Shown one piece after another: positions 41,398 through 50,661 of a DNA stretch of 64,000 bases. Position numbers and translations under genes: made by a program. The notes under the pieces are model-generated. The model did not search any database. It saw nothing but the letters and a program-made list of their open reading frames with translations, and was not told where the DNA came from. The DNA lies in contig CAZDCW010000004.1 in assembly GCA_964504135.1 (NCBI GenBank), positions 1 to 64,000 on the forward strand. The letters are read 5' to 3'. Within the stretch, counting starts at the first letter, position 1; each line of letters begins with the position of its first letter. The DNA comes from JACPTG01 sp964504135 (GTDB taxonomy: Archaea > Nanobdellota > Nanobdellia > Woesearchaeales > UBA10216).

Positions 41398-42909
41398 ATG
41401 CAGCCTGAGCTGGACAAGACAATAGAATCCCTGCATCCGCTGGAGAGGAAAATACTCCCGCTTCTTGTAAAACACAGGACAGCGGCAGAAATCTGCAAAG
41501 CATCAGGCCTTTCTGAAACCGAAGTTCTGCGGGCATTGCAATGGCTCAGCAACAAGCAGCTGGCAGAAACCAGTGAGAGCCATACTGAGCTTGTCTGGCT
41601 GGACACAAACGGCGAGAAATATGCCAAACAGGGAATGCCTGAAAGAAGATTCCTGGAAGCAGCGGAGAACCATAAAGGGATTGATGAAATAAGAAAAGCA
41701 GCAGGGCTTGAAGAGGATGAGCTTAGCATATGCCTTGGCATGCTCAGGAAAAACTGCGCTATAGAACTAAAAAACAGGGAAGTATTGATAACGCCGCACG
41801 GAAAGAAACTGCTCCAGGGCCCAATGCCCGCCGAGGAGTTCCTAAGGAGGAGGTTCCCGGCAGAGACTGGAAAGCTTGGCCCGACACAGCAGAAAGCCCT
41901 GGCAGAGCTGAGGCAAAGGAAAGCAATAGTAAAGGTAACCAAGGCGAGGCAGGTCAATGTCCAGCTGACCAAGCCAGGCCTTGAAGCCCTCAGGAGAGGA
42001 ATCAGGGAAGGCATGGAAGAGAAACTAACTCCGCAAATGCTTAAGACAGGAAGCTGGAAAGGAAAGGAGTTCAGAAGATACGACCTGCTGTCAGCAGTAC
42101 CAAAGATTTACGGAGGCAAGAAGCAGCATTACAGGAGATTCCTTGAAGAGGTAAGGGACCAGTTCATCGCGCTCGGCTTTGAGGAGATGACCGGGCCCAT
42201 AGTCGAAACAGAGTTCTGGAACATGGACAGCCTCTACATGCCGCAGTTCCACTCGGCAAGGGACATACACGATGCGTACTATATTAAGGAGCCAAAATAC
42301 TCAAAAGAGCTTCCAGGGGAAATTGTGGAAAAGGTAAGGCAGGCGCATGAAAGGGGAGCAGGGGGCAGCAAAGGGTGGCGATACAGGTTTGACGTCCAAA
42401 GGACGCACAGGCATGTCCTGAGAACACAGGACACCTCAATATCTCCAAGGACTCTCTCAAGCCCAAAGCTGAAAATCCCGGGAAAATACTTCCAGATGGT
42501 GAGGTGCTTCAGGTATGACGTCATAGACGCGACACACCTTGCGGACTTCAACCAGATAGGGGGATTTGTCGTTGAGGAAGGAATCAACTTCAGGCACCTG
42601 ATAGGCCTCCTGAAGCTGTTCGCCGAGGAGTTCGCAAAGGCAGAGCAGATAAAAGTTGTGCCGGCGTACTTCCCATTCACAGAGCCATCAGCAGCCCTCT
42701 ACGCAAAGCATCCTGAAATGGGGTGGATAGAGCTTGGAGGCAGCGGGATATTCAGGCCTGAAATGACGCATCCGCTTGGAGTAAAAGCCCCTGTAATCGC
42801 CTGGGGACTTGGCGTTGACAGGCTTGCGATGTTCAAGCTTGGAATAAAAGACATCAGGCAGCTCTTCAGCCATGATCTCGAATTCCTGAGGAACGTGAAG
42901 GTAATCTGA
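41398..42909 (+). CDS. pheS: Phenylalanyl-tRNA synthetase alpha subunit
   Basis: A 503-residue archaeal-type PheS. The N-terminal about 200 residues contain several small winged-helix units (ILPLLVKHRTAAEICKASGLSETEVL), and the class II catalytic core follows. Motif 2 is around FRYDVIDATHLADFNQIGGFVVEE and motif 3 is GLGVDRLAMFKLGI. A TATA-like ATTTAAATAA lies about 25 bp upstream. pheT follows with no gap. Confidence 0.95.
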   Translation: MQPELDKTIESLHPLERKILPLLVKHRTAAEICKASGLSETEVLRALQWLSNKQLAETSESHTELVWLDTNGEKYAKQGMPERRFLEAAENHKGIDEIRKAAGLEEDELSICLGMLRKNCAIELKNREVLITPHGKKLLQGPMPAEEFLRRRFPAETGKLGPTQQKALAELRQRKAIVKVTKARQVNVQLTKPGLEALRRGIREGMEEKLTPQMLKTGSWKGKEFRRYDLLSAVPKIYGGKKQHYRRFLEEVRDQFIALGFEEMTGPIVETEFWNMDSLYMPQFHSARDIHDAYYIKEPKYSKELPGEIVEKVRQAHERGAGGSKGWRYRFDVQRTHRHVLRTQDTSISPRTLSSPKLKIPGKYFQMVRCFRYDVIDATHLADFNQIGGFVVEEGINFRHLIGLLKLFAEEFAKAEQIKVVPAYFPFTEPSAALYAKHPEMGWIELGGSGIFRPEMTHPLGVKAPVIAWGLGVDRLAMFKLGIKDIRQLFSHDLEFLRNVKVI

Positions 42910-44553
42910 ATGCCAACAATAACCTTCTCACTCAAAGACCTCCAGCAACTCGCGGGAAGGAAAATATCCCCGGAGCAGATGCATGAACTCGCACACTATT
43001 TCAAGGGCGAATTCCAGGGCTACAACAAGGCCACAGACGAGGCAACGGTTGAGCTGGACGACACCAACCTCCCATACCTATGGAGCGTGGAAGGCATGGC
43101 AAGGCTCCTGCGGGGAGTGTTTGGAGCAGAAAAGGGAATTGCCCTGCTGAAAACAACCAAGGGGCCATATGAAATAATTGTTGACGAATCTGTAAAGGAA
43201 ATCAGGCCTTACATTGAGGGCTTTGTGGCCAAGGGAAGGAAAATAGACGAATACCTCCTGAAGCAGCTCATACAGCTGCAGGAAAAATACTGCGACAGCT
43301 ACGGAAGAAGGCGCGAAAAGGCGTCAATAGGAATGTACTCATACAGGCGGATAAAATTCCCCCTCATCTACAAGGCGGCATCTCCAGGAAGCGTGAAATT
43401 CCCGCCGCTCGGATATGAAAGGGAAATGACATTAGCGCAAATAATTGAGCAGCATCCCAAGGGAAAGGAATATGGAAAAGCCCTCAGGAACAGCAAGGCA
43501 TACCCAATACTTACAGACAGCAATAACCAAGTGCTGAGCCTCATACCAATCATAAACTCCAACAGCCTTGGGAAGCTGGAGCCGGGCGACACAGAATTCT
43601 TTTTCGAGGTGACAGGGACAGATGCAGAGGCAACAAGGCTCGCCACCAATATTTTTGCATATGCGCTCCATGAAAGGGGATTCCAAATCTATTCCTCAAC
43701 AATACGCAGCGGAGGGAAAATAAAAGCAGTCCCTGACCTGACCTCTGAGAAGCTAAAGATAAGCAGTCAGGCTGTGCGAAATCTGCTGGGACTTGACCTG
43801 AAAGACGCTGAAATAAGGAGCCTGCTTGAGAAGGCAAGATACGGGTTCAACAACTACACTGTCGAAGTCCCGCCATACAGGGCAGACATAATGCACCCAT
43901 TTGACATAATAGAAGACATCGCAATAATGTACGGGTTTGATAAGATAACACCTCTGGAGCTTGAAAGCTACACAACAGGCAAGAAAGCCCGGATGGTTGA
44001 CTTCGTAGACATTACCAGGGAAATAGCAATAGGCCTCGGATACCAGGAAGTGCTCAGCCAGATACTCGCCAGCAAAGCCACGCTTTACGACAGGATGGCA
44101 ACACCAGACCCCGGCACAGTGGAAATAGAAAACCCGATGTCAGAAAACTTCTCAGCAGTAAGGACATGGCTGCTCCCTGTCCTCCTGGAAATGCTTTCCA
44201 AAAACAAGCATGCCGACTACCCGCAAAAAGTGTTTGAGCAGGGGCTGGTAACGGAAAGGAAAGGAGAGAAAATAACCGACCACGAAAAAATAGCCCTGGC
44301 CAGCTGCCACAACAACGCAGACTACACCGAGGCGAGGCAAACCGCAGAACACCTCATGAGGCAGCTTGGCTTTGAGTACAAGATTACCGAGGCAGACCAT
44401 CCTGCTTTCATAAAAGGCAGGGTGGCTGCGCTGGCAATAAACAAAAAAACAGCAGGGTTCTTCGGAGAGATAGCTCCGGAAGTGCTGGCAAACTGGGGGC
44501 TGGAAACCCCTGTCTGCGCGGTCGAGATAGACCTTTCCGAACTGAGGCATTGA
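42910..44553 (+). CDS. pheT: Phenylalanyl-tRNA synthetase beta subunit
   Basis: A 547-residue archaeal/eukaryal-type PheT, shorter than the about 790-residue bacterial form because the EMAP-like and C-terminal anticodon domains are absent. B3/B4 editing (YEIIVDESVKEIRPYIEGFV, then CDSYGRRREKASIGMYSY) and B5 (VPPYRADIMHPFDIIEDIAIMYGF) regions are clear. It forms the alpha2beta2 enzyme with PheS, whose gene ends one base before its start. Confidence 0.95.
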   Translation: MPTITFSLKDLQQLAGRKISPEQMHELAHYFKGEFQGYNKATDEATVELDDTNLPYLWSVEGMARLLRGVFGAEKGIALLKTTKGPYEIIVDESVKEIRPYIEGFVAKGRKIDEYLLKQLIQLQEKYCDSYGRRREKASIGMYSYRRIKFPLIYKAASPGSVKFPPLGYEREMTLAQIIEQHPKGKEYGKALRNSKAYPILTDSNNQVLSLIPIINSNSLGKLEPGDTEFFFEVTGTDAEATRLATNIFAYALHERGFQIYSSTIRSGGKIKAVPDLTSEKLKISSQAVRNLLGLDLKDAEIRSLLEKARYGFNNYTVEVPPYRADIMHPFDIIEDIAIMYGFDKITPLELESYTTGKKARMVDFVDITREIAIGLGYQEVLSQILASKATLYDRMATPDPGTVEIENPMSENFSAVRTWLLPVLLEMLSKNKHADYPQKVFEQGLVTERKGEKITDHEKIALASCHNNADYTEARQTAEHLMRQLGFEYKITEADHPAFIKGRVAALAINKKTAGFFGEIAPEVLANWGLETPVCAVEIDLSELRH

Positions 44554-44566
44554 ACAGTAAACAAAG

Positions 44567-44884
44567 GTGATTGGCTTGTATGCAAATGTCACCGCGAGGG
44601 TCCCTGACGCAATACTCCGGGATATACGCTATGTTGCCCGTGAGGAGAATAGCGATAAATCCAAGATAGTCAGGGAGTTGCTGTCAGAAGGCACAAAATC
44701 CAAACTTTTGAATTTGTCCCTGAAAAAGTATTCCAGAAGGGAGGTATCCCTGGGAAGGGCTGCTGAATTGGCGAAAATCCCCTTGGCAGATTTTATGGTA
44801 AAGGCTGCCGAAAGAAAGATACCCCTCAATTACTATGTTGACTCGGTGAAGAAGGATTTCAAGGCCGCGCTGAAGGCAAAATGA
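44567..44884 (+). CDS. UPF0175 family antitoxin
   Basis: A 105-residue protein. The N-terminus is ribbon-helix-helix-like (VTARVPDAILRDIRYVAREENSDKSKIVRELLSEG), and the rest is the UPF0175 signature (EVSLGRAAELAKIPLADFMVKAAERKIPLNY). These are antitoxins of PIN-type (DUF3368) toxins. The start is GTG 44567. The toxin gene that should follow is cut to 12 codons, leaving an orphan antitoxin. Confidence 0.8.
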   Translation: MIGLYANVTARVPDAILRDIRYVAREENSDKSKIVRELLSEGTKSKLLNLSLKKYSRREVSLGRAAELAKIPLADFMVKAAERKIPLNYYVDSVKKDFKAALKAK

Positions 44885-44919
44885 TTGTCGCCAATTCTTC
44901 GCCTGTAAGCAGTGGCTGA
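44881..44919 (+). pseudogene. Start of a deleted DUF3368/PIN toxin gene
   Basis: ATG 44881 overlaps the antitoxin stop (ATGA) and encodes MIVANSSPVSSG before TGA. MIVANSSP is the usual beginning of DUF3368 PIN toxins, whose first Asp/Asn-Ser-Ser strand lies in the active site. Everything after it has been lost, next to the L14e gene on the other strand. Confidence 0.5.
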
Positions 44920-44934
44920 CAGAAAACAAATCCT

Positions 44935-45261
44935 TCAGGCCTTCTTTTCCTTTTCTGCAGACTCTGGAGACTTGGCCCTCTGCTTCCTGGGCCTAGCGGC
45001 AGGCTCAGGCTTCTCCCCGACGACCTTAGAAGAAATTAAAATACCTGCCTTCTTCAGCTCTGCAACAATCTCCTCGTGGGGGGCGTTCCTGGAAATCTTA
45101 AGCGAGACCTGCATCGGCTCAAGATGCCTTACATTGCACTTCCTCCTGCGAAGCTCACCCTCAACAACAACGAAAGTCCTGTCAATAACGTCAATCACAA
45201 CGCCCTTAAGCCCGGCGTCCCTTCCGGCTGTCTTCACCACAACACGGCCAAGTTCAAACAC
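44935..45261 (-). CDS. rpl14e: Ribosomal protein L14e (eL14)
   Basis: A 108-residue eL14: FELGRVVVKTAGRDAGLKGVVIDVIDRTFVVVEG is the KOW-type core found in archaea and eukaryotes. The tail is Lys/Glu-rich. It overlaps the L34e end region and lies 51 bp from the toxin remnant. Part of a short L34e-L14e pair outside the main ribosomal operon. Confidence 0.9.
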   Translation of the reverse strand: MFELGRVVVKTAGRDAGLKGVVIDVIDRTFVVVEGELRRRKCNVRHLEPMQVSLKISRNAPHEEIVAELKKAGILISSKVVGEKPEPAARPRKQRAKSPESAEKEKKA

Positions 45262-45502
45262 CAGACCTCACCCNNNNNNNNNNAAGAACCCCTCCAAAAG
45301 GCCTGTTAGGCCTCCTCTGGCTCTTGGAAACATTGGAAAGCCTGAACGGCCTGAGCCTCTTCATGCCCACAAGCTCACTATGACACTGGGCACAATGCGC
45401 CTTAGACGGGTTCCTATGCGCATACGCCACCTTTGTAACGCCGCCAGGAGTCTTCCTGAAAACCCTCCTCAGCGACCTCGACTTCTGCTTTGACGGCCTC
45501 AT
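45254..45502 (-). CDS. rpl34e: Ribosomal protein L34e (eL34), interrupted by an assembly gap
   Basis: MRPSKQKSRSLRRVFRKTPGG and AHCAQCHSELVG identify eL34; the Cys pair belongs to its zinc site. Ten Ns at 45274-45283 fall near the C-terminus, so the true end and the junction to L14e are not known. The second Cys pair expected near the C-terminus is not visible. Confidence 0.8.
   Translation of the reverse strand: MRPSKQKSRSLRRVFRKTPGGVTKVAYAHRNPSKAHCAQCHSELVGMKRLRPFRLSNVSKSQRRPNRPFGGVLXXXXVRSGV
45274..45283. other. Assembly gap (10 N)
   Basis: A scaffold gap of fixed length. Distance across it is unknown, and gene order across it depends on read pairing. Confidence 0.95.
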
Positions 45503-45590
45503 GGCTAAGTGCGAATAAAGACGCTTTTAAAAAGGTTTTTGAAATGGGATTCTGGATAAGGCTTATAAAAACATCAAAATTACCCACTGC

Positions 45591-46214
45591 GTGGCAGCAG
45601 TAATAATGCTTACAGGGCTTCCTGGAACTGGAAAAAGCACAACTGTTTCAAAGCTAGAACAATCGCTTGAAGGTTATGACGTGCATAGAGTTCTCGAAAT
45701 AAGAAGAGACATGGGACTTAAACGGTATGACCCTGCAAAAAACAGAAGAGTCAAGGAAGAATTGAAGTACAGGGTCTGGAGGTCTCTCTATGACGAACAT
45801 GGCAGAGTAAGAACTGGAGTCAGTGGAGTGATAATGGACGGAGTCAACGGAGTCTCTTACAGCAGAAGGGAGATATATTCCATAGCATCATGGGCAAATT
45901 TGGACGTAATAGTCCTAGAATGCGAATGCCCTGAACAGGAGGCAAAGCGAAGGATAAGAAAACGGCCAAAAAGCCAAGGCCAATTGACTGAGCCAAGAAG
46001 GGCAGCCGTGTATGATAAACTTGCAGCAAGCAGGGAGCCGATAGATGAAGAGGACCTTAGCTGGCCGAACGTCTCATACTTAGTATACGACACGCAGGAA
46101 GGGCAACTGAGAAGGATTCAGGTACAAGAAAGCGCCACGGAAATTGTTAACGCAATTGAAGGGATACTTAACATTCATTGTCAAACTTCTGCAACATATG
46201 GAGAACTGCGCTGA
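45591..46214 (+). CDS. P-loop kinase of the AAA/adenylylsulfate-kinase type
   Basis: A 207-residue NTP-binding protein with Walker A GLPGTGKST near residue 9. YDVHRVLEIRRDMGLKRYD and a later RRIRKRPKSQGQ Arg-rich lid resemble small-molecule or tRNA kinases (AAA_33 group). GTG start at 45591, about 25 bp after TTATAAAA. The last residues (TYGELR) and stop lie at the edge of repeat copy C, so the natural C-terminus may have been replaced. Confidence 0.75.
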   Translation: MAAVIMLTGLPGTGKSTTVSKLEQSLEGYDVHRVLEIRRDMGLKRYDPAKNRRVKEELKYRVWRSLYDEHGRVRTGVSGVIMDGVNGVSYSRREIYSIASWANLDVIVLECECPEQEAKRRIRKRPKSQGQLTEPRRAAVYDKLAASREPIDEEDLSWPNVSYLVYDTQEGQLRRIQVQESATEIVNAIEGILNIHCQTSATYGELR

Positions 46215-46466
46215 TTAGTTGGTATACATGCGCAATTCCAATCATCGCAATTTACGATAACTAAACTTACGAATAGCAGGCTGTGGCTACCTTGGGTTTA
46301 GCAGCCCCTTTCGGGAATCGTACGTGTACGGCTTTGCTTCGTGCACTGGCCGTAATTGGGCCCAATCAAGCTCCGCTTGATTTGGGCAATGTTCACTGTT
46401 CTGGTATAACTAGTAACCACAAACCGCTGACCATTAATGAGCCAGCCTGCTACCAGTTAACGTAAA
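46204..46466. repeat. Palindromic repeat, copy C
   Basis: The left 60 bp match the two ends of copy B joined together (AACTGCGCTGATTAGTTGG through CGCAATTTACGATAACT). Bases 46343-46389 are the exact inverse of copy A (7039-7085). It fills the space between the kinase and the DUF106 gene; no coding gene is seen in 46215-46499. Confidence 0.7.
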
Positions 46467-46499
46467 GACAGCTTCCAGCGGCAAAGGATCAGCATTGGA

Positions 46500-47270
46500 T
46501 TAATGCACCTTGAAAGCCTTCCTCAGAAGCATGCTGAAGGCGACTGAGAATATTATGTAAGTGACAAGCCAGCCTATGCTGAGGAAGCCCAGGTTAACAA
46601 CGCTAACACCCTTAAGGTCTATTGATATCTTCTGCACTGCACTTCCCTTTTTTATAGGAAAGCGGTCGCCAGTGTTAATGCCCAGAAAGCTTTTCTCCTG
46701 CTCAAGAACAGGGTCAAGGTACTTCCACCGGCCAGTAACCAGGACATCAAGCTCGTAAGCCTCACTGTTGTAAAGGTATTGGAGCCTGTGGCTGCCCTCC
46801 TTACCTTTGAGCTTCCAGATGACTGAATCTGAGGCAGGCTGCCTTGCCGGGCTAAGCAATTCAACACCCTCAGGAACGGCAAGCTCAACCTCGCCCTGCG
46901 CTCCTTTGGAGAAAATTGCGGTTGTTGTGAACTCCTCGCCAGGCCTGACCTGCTCAAAGGCAAGCGCGCCCTGCATCCATCCAAGTATAAGCAGGGCAGG
47001 CACCATTGTTATGAACATAGGCCTCATGGTGGCGCGAAGCTGCTCAAAGGTCTTCTCCATCATTTGCTTGTTTATCTCGCCAAGCTTCTTCGCATCCTTC
47101 TGCCCCTTGAGCTCACCCCTAAGCCTTTCCATATCCTGCTTTATCTGCTCAAGGTGCTTCTGGTCAGTCGTGAACCTGTAAATCAAGGTGATAAGGCCTG
47201 ATACAAAAAGGGATACAAGGGCGATTGCAAGCAGCGGGCCAAGCCCAAGCAGCAAGTCAACAGGACTCAT
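46500..47270 (-). CDS. DUF106/EMC3-TMCO1 family membrane insertase (Oxa1 superfamily)
   Basis: A 256-residue membrane protein with helices near residues about 8-32, 85-102 and 228-250. Between TM1 and TM2 is a cytosolic coiled coil (LEQIKQDMERLRGELKGQKDAKKLGEINKQMMEKTFEQLRATMRPM). This is the archaeal Oxa1/YidC relative placed downstream of SecY. A beta-rich insertion (about 105-215) before the last helix is larger than usual. It overlaps secY by 4 bp. Confidence 0.85.
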   Translation of the reverse strand: MSPVDLLLGLGPLLAIALVSLFVSGLITLIYRFTTDQKHLEQIKQDMERLRGELKGQKDAKKLGEINKQMMEKTFEQLRATMRPMFITMVPALLILGWMQGALAFEQVRPGEEFTTTAIFSKGAQGEVELAVPEGVELLSPARQPASDSVIWKLKGKEGSHRLQYLYNSEAYELDVLVTGRWKYLDPVLEQEKSFLGINTGDRFPIKKGSAVQKISIDLKGVSVVNLGFLSIGWLVTYIIFSVAFSMLLRKAFKVH

Positions 47271-48676
47271 TCCCCGATAAACCTCCTCATCATGGGATTC
47301 ATGTCCATGGCGTGCTGCTTGGCTATGTCCTCGTACAGCTTGTAGATAATCATGACAGTCAGCAGCAGGCCTGTGCCGCTGGTCAGCGCCCCTGAAATGT
47401 CAGCAGCAGAGCTGAGGAACCCAACAGTGATGGCGCCCATGACAGTAAGAGGCGTGATATACCTGTTCAGGATGCTTTCCAGAATCCTCTCATCCCTCCT
47501 GAAGCCAGGAATCTGAAGGCCGCTGCTAAGCATCTGCTTCGCCTGGCTCCTCGCATCCATGCCTGAGGTCTTCATCCAGAAAATTGAAAACAACACAGCC
47601 CCGGCAATCATGAAAAACATGTAGCTTAACGCATGCGCAACATCAAGAGGCCTGAGCGCGCCCCTCACAATCAGGCTAAGCAGGTTGGGCGGAGCGAGCC
47701 ACACCACAAGGCCTGAATCAGGCACGTTGCCTGCATAAGTGCCAAGAATTGGAAAGCCAGCCCTCTGCAGCAAAGTGGCGAAGAGCTGGATGTTGGCCAG
47801 CAGGGCAGCGACGAGAATCACAGGAATGTTGCTTGTGTAAATGAAGGCAAGCGGCCACCTGATGCCATGGCCCCTGATTCTCCCGAATGAAAGGGGAATC
47901 TCAACCTTCATCGCCTGCGCGTAAACAGCGATTACGAATATCGCAACAGTGGTCGCAATTGCGAGAAGCGCGGCAAGCACCTCAACAAGGTCGCCCTGGC
48001 CCAGAAAGTGGACAATTGCAGGAATCGCGCCAACAGGAGGCTGGTTTGTCTCCCAGTAAAACAAAAGCGTCCTTCCAGCCTGGTCAACTATCGGCGAGGC
48101 AATCATTGGGCTCAGAAGCCTGACCATAATGGACTTTGAAACCCCTGCTGCGATGAAAAGGCTGATGCCAGAGCCAAAGCCCCACTTTGTAACGACCTCG
48201 TCCATGAAAAGGATAAGCAGGCCTCCAAGGACAAGCTGGAAAACTATGACCAGGGGGTTAATCCCCTGAGCAGGGCCCAGGCCTCCTGTGAACACATAAA
48301 CCATTGACTCAAACAGGACAAAGGCAAGCGACAGGAGCTTCTGCAGGCCCTGAAAGTCCTTCTTTCCCTCAGTGGTTGTCAGGTCAAACTTAAGCACGCC
48401 TGCCCCATTCAAAAGCTGAAGCATGATTGAAGCCGTGACAATCGGCCCTATTCCAAGCGACACAATTGAGCCGAACTCAGCGCCAAGGATTATTGAAAGG
48501 AACTGAAACTGTCTCAGCTCGTTAGGGCCGAGTCCGTAAAGGGGAATAAGGCCCAGGGCGAAAAAAAGAGCCAGGATTATCAGCGTCCACTTAAGCTTCT
48601 CCCTGAAGGAAAGCCTCTTCTCAGAAGGCCTGGCAACCTCAGGAAGGTAGCTTATAACCTGATGGAACAAGGACAT
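47267..48676 (-). CDS. secY: Preprotein translocase subunit SecY
   Basis: A 469-residue channel protein with about ten membrane helices. The plug and TM2 region IILGAEFGSIVSLGIGPIVTASIMLQLL and the cytosolic loop VEIPLSFGRIRGHGIRWPL are clear. It exports unfolded proteins, including the giant surface protein with its signal. Last classic gene of the spc operon, 1 bp after L15. Confidence 0.96.
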   Translation of the reverse strand: MSLFHQVISYLPEVARPSEKRLSFREKLKWTLIILALFFALGLIPLYGLGPNELRQFQFLSIILGAEFGSIVSLGIGPIVTASIMLQLLNGAGVLKFDLTTTEGKKDFQGLQKLLSLAFVLFESMVYVFTGGLGPAQGINPLVIVFQLVLGGLLILFMDEVVTKWGFGSGISLFIAAGVSKSIMVRLLSPMIASPIVDQAGRTLLFYWETNQPPVGAIPAIVHFLGQGDLVEVLAALLAIATTVAIFVIAVYAQAMKVEIPLSFGRIRGHGIRWPLAFIYTSNIPVILVAALLANIQLFATLLQRAGFPILGTYAGNVPDSGLVVWLAPPNLLSLIVRGALRPLDVAHALSYMFFMIAGAVLFSIFWMKTSGMDARSQAKQMLSSGLQIPGFRRDERILESILNRYITPLTVMGAITVGFLSSAADISGALTSGTGLLLTVMIIYKLYEDIAKQHAMDMNPMMRRFIGE

Positions 48677-48677
48677 T

Positions 48678-49115
48678 TTAAACCAACTGCACTTCGCCGC
48701 CTGACTCCTTAACCGACTCCACAGCAGACCTGGAAGCAGACTTAACCTTAATCACCATTTTGGAGCGCAGCCTGCCCTTTCCAAGAAGCTTGGAATAACC
48801 AGCCTTGCCAAGGTCAATTAAATACTTTCCGCTTTCCTCCACAGCAGCGCCCTTTCCAACAAAGAAAGGCAGGTGCTCCTCAATGTACGAAATGTTAACA
48901 GCCCTGACATCCCTGGCTCCAGGAGGCGAAAAGCCCCTTCTTCCAAAATAGTCGAGCTTCCATACAGAAGGCTTTTTGCTGTCAGCCCGCTTCCCAGTGC
49001 CTGCCATCCCTGCACCACCATGGTGGCCAGCGCCCCTATGCTTCTTCATAGAGCCCCAGCCGTGGGTATGCGAGCCGCGATGCCTTGAAGATTTCTTTCT
49101 CCTGTTAGCAGTCAT
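48678..49115 (-). CDS. rpl15: Ribosomal protein L15 (uL15)
   Basis: A 145-residue archaeal uL15: RKKSSRHRGSHTHGWGSMKKHRGAGHHGG at the N-terminus is diagnostic. C-terminal KLLGKGRLRSKMVIKVKSASRSAVE completes it. Overlaps L30 by 4 bp. Confidence 0.94.
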   Translation of the reverse strand: MTANRRKKSSRHRGSHTHGWGSMKKHRGAGHHGGAGMAGTGKRADSKKPSVWKLDYFGRRGFSPPGARDVRAVNISYIEEHLPFFVGKGAAVEESGKYLIDLGKAGYSKLLGKGRLRSKMVIKVKSASRSAVESVKESGGEVQLV

Positions 49116-49411
49116 TTTGGAACACCTGCAAGAGCAGCATCCAACGCCTTAATCCTTCCAGCCCTCCTCTTGGGAGCCTTCAGGAACTTCAGCCTGATAA
49201 ACCTTGAGCCAAGCTTCTCAGCAGCCTCGCCGCTGATTTCCTTCCACACTACAAAATCCTTGACCTTGCGAACCATGCCCATCACATCAGGCTTCGCATC
49301 AAGCACGACGCAATAATTCTTCCTGTAAAGCCTAAGCATCTGCAGGGTATCCTTCACCTTCCCGGATACATTCACCTGTCCCTTAATCCTGGCAACTGCA
49401 ATCTTCTTCAT
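49112..49411 (-). CDS. rpl30: Ribosomal protein L30 (uL30)
   Basis: A 99-residue uL30, shorter than the about 150-residue archaeal form. IAVARIKGQVNVSGKVKDTLQMLRLYRKNYCVVLD is the conserved start. The usual C-terminal extension is reduced. Overlaps S5 and L15 by 4 bp each. Confidence 0.88.
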   Translation of the reverse strand: MKKIAVARIKGQVNVSGKVKDTLQMLRLYRKNYCVVLDAKPDVMGMVRKVKDFVVWKEISGEAAEKLGSRFIRLKFLKAPKRRAGRIKALDAALAGVPK

Positions 49412-50169
49412 ACCTTCCCTTCCACAACGCCCAAGCCCTCAACAAACCTGCTGTGAAGCTTTGTGCCAACAAGCTTTGACAACGCGGCCTGGCAAGCGCG
49501 CACAAGATTAGTTGTTGTCCTAGTCTGGCCGACAGTCTTTGACCAGACATCCCTAATACCAGCCATCTGAAGAATCTTCTGGCACTCCTCCTGAACAACT
49601 AAGCCAGTGCCCTTCGGCGCAGGCATTAAAGTAAGGACAACAGAGCCACACTTTCCAGTAACCATAAAGGGAATGCTGTGAGGCTCCCTGCAGCCGCACT
49701 GCCATGAGCCGCAGCCACGCCTTATCTTAATGATTGCAAGCTTTGCATTCCTGAGGGCCTTCTCCCTGGAAGGCACAGTCTCCCTGCTTTTGCCAAAGCC
49801 AATTCCAACGTAGCCATTCCTGTTACCCACCACTATGCAAGTTGAAAAGCTTGGCTTGTTTCCCTCTGCGGTCTTCTTCTGGGTCTGCTTGAAAACACGC
49901 CTCTGGCCGCCACCGAACTTTCCCTCGGCCTGGCCAATCATCATAAGCTCTGCGCCCAGATTATCCAGCAGGCAGTCAACTATCTCAGACTCCAAAATGG
50001 GCTCACCTGAATCAAGAACCTCATCAATATCACTGACCTCACGGGACTTTACCCTCTTTCCAAGGCCGGTCTTAGGCTGCCAGCTTTCAAGCGCAGCAGA
50101 CCTTGGAGCAGGCTCAATAACAGCCTTATCCTCCTCCTCAACATTAACTACAAGCTCAACCTTTTCCAT
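49408..50169 (-). CDS. rps5: Ribosomal protein S5 (uS5)
   Basis: A 253-residue archaeal uS5. The RNA-binding domain includes CIVVGNRNGYVGIGFGKSRE, and the C-terminal domain PAPKGTGLVVQEECQKILQMAGIRDVWSKTVGQT. Longer N-terminus than bacteria, as in archaea. It lies directly after L18. Confidence 0.95.
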   Translation of the reverse strand: MEKVELVVNVEEEDKAVIEPAPRSAALESWQPKTGLGKRVKSREVSDIDEVLDSGEPILESEIVDCLLDNLGAELMMIGQAEGKFGGGQRRVFKQTQKKTAEGNKPSFSTCIVVGNRNGYVGIGFGKSRETVPSREKALRNAKLAIIKIRRGCGSWQCGCREPHSIPFMVTGKCGSVVLTLMPAPKGTGLVVQEECQKILQMAGIRDVWSKTVGQTRTTTNLVRACQAALSKLVGTKLHSRFVEGLGVVEGKV

Positions 50170-50661
50170 TCATCCACCCTTTGCAATCCTGCTTTTCAAT
50201 TCAGCCATTTCCTGGCCAGCGCTGCCCTTAATATGGCCGCCGTTCAACCTTGAGTCATCAGGAAAAACAGACGGGTCATGGGGCACCTCAATCCCGGTGT
50301 CAACAACGCCCTTCAGCGCAGCGTAAATCCTTCCACGGCCTTTCGGCGACCTTAAGTCAGCGATGCCTGAAGACAAGCCAGCCTTCCTTGCACGCATGCC
50401 TGCAAGAAGCCCGGTAAGGTAGGCTGTGCAGAGGTTAAGGCCGTGCTTCCATCCCAGCTTCCTAAGCGAGGCAGAGCCTGCTGAAACCAGAATCCTGTCC
50501 CCCTTGTCGCCAGCCTCAACAAACTGGACAATCACCTGCCTTAAAGTGCGCCTTACAACTATCCTGGGCCTGCCTGAAAGAAGAAGCGCAGCCCTCCTCC
50601 TGTAATCAGTCTTTCCCTCCCTCTTCCGCCTATACTGAACCGAGTACCTTTTTGTATTCAT
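50170..50661 (-). CDS. rpl18: Ribosomal protein L18 (uL18)
   Basis: A 163-residue uL18: YRRKREGKTDYRRRAALLLSGRPRIVVRRT and GLNLCTAYLTGLLAGMRAR are typical of the 5S-rRNA-binding archaeal form. Overlaps L19e by 4 bp. Confidence 0.94.
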   Translation of the reverse strand: MNTKRYSVQYRRKREGKTDYRRRAALLLSGRPRIVVRRTLRQVIVQFVEAGDKGDRILVSAGSASLRKLGWKHGLNLCTAYLTGLLAGMRARKAGLSSGIADLRSPKGRGRIYAALKGVVDTGIEVPHDPSVFPDDSRLNGGHIKGSAGQEMAELKSRIAKGG

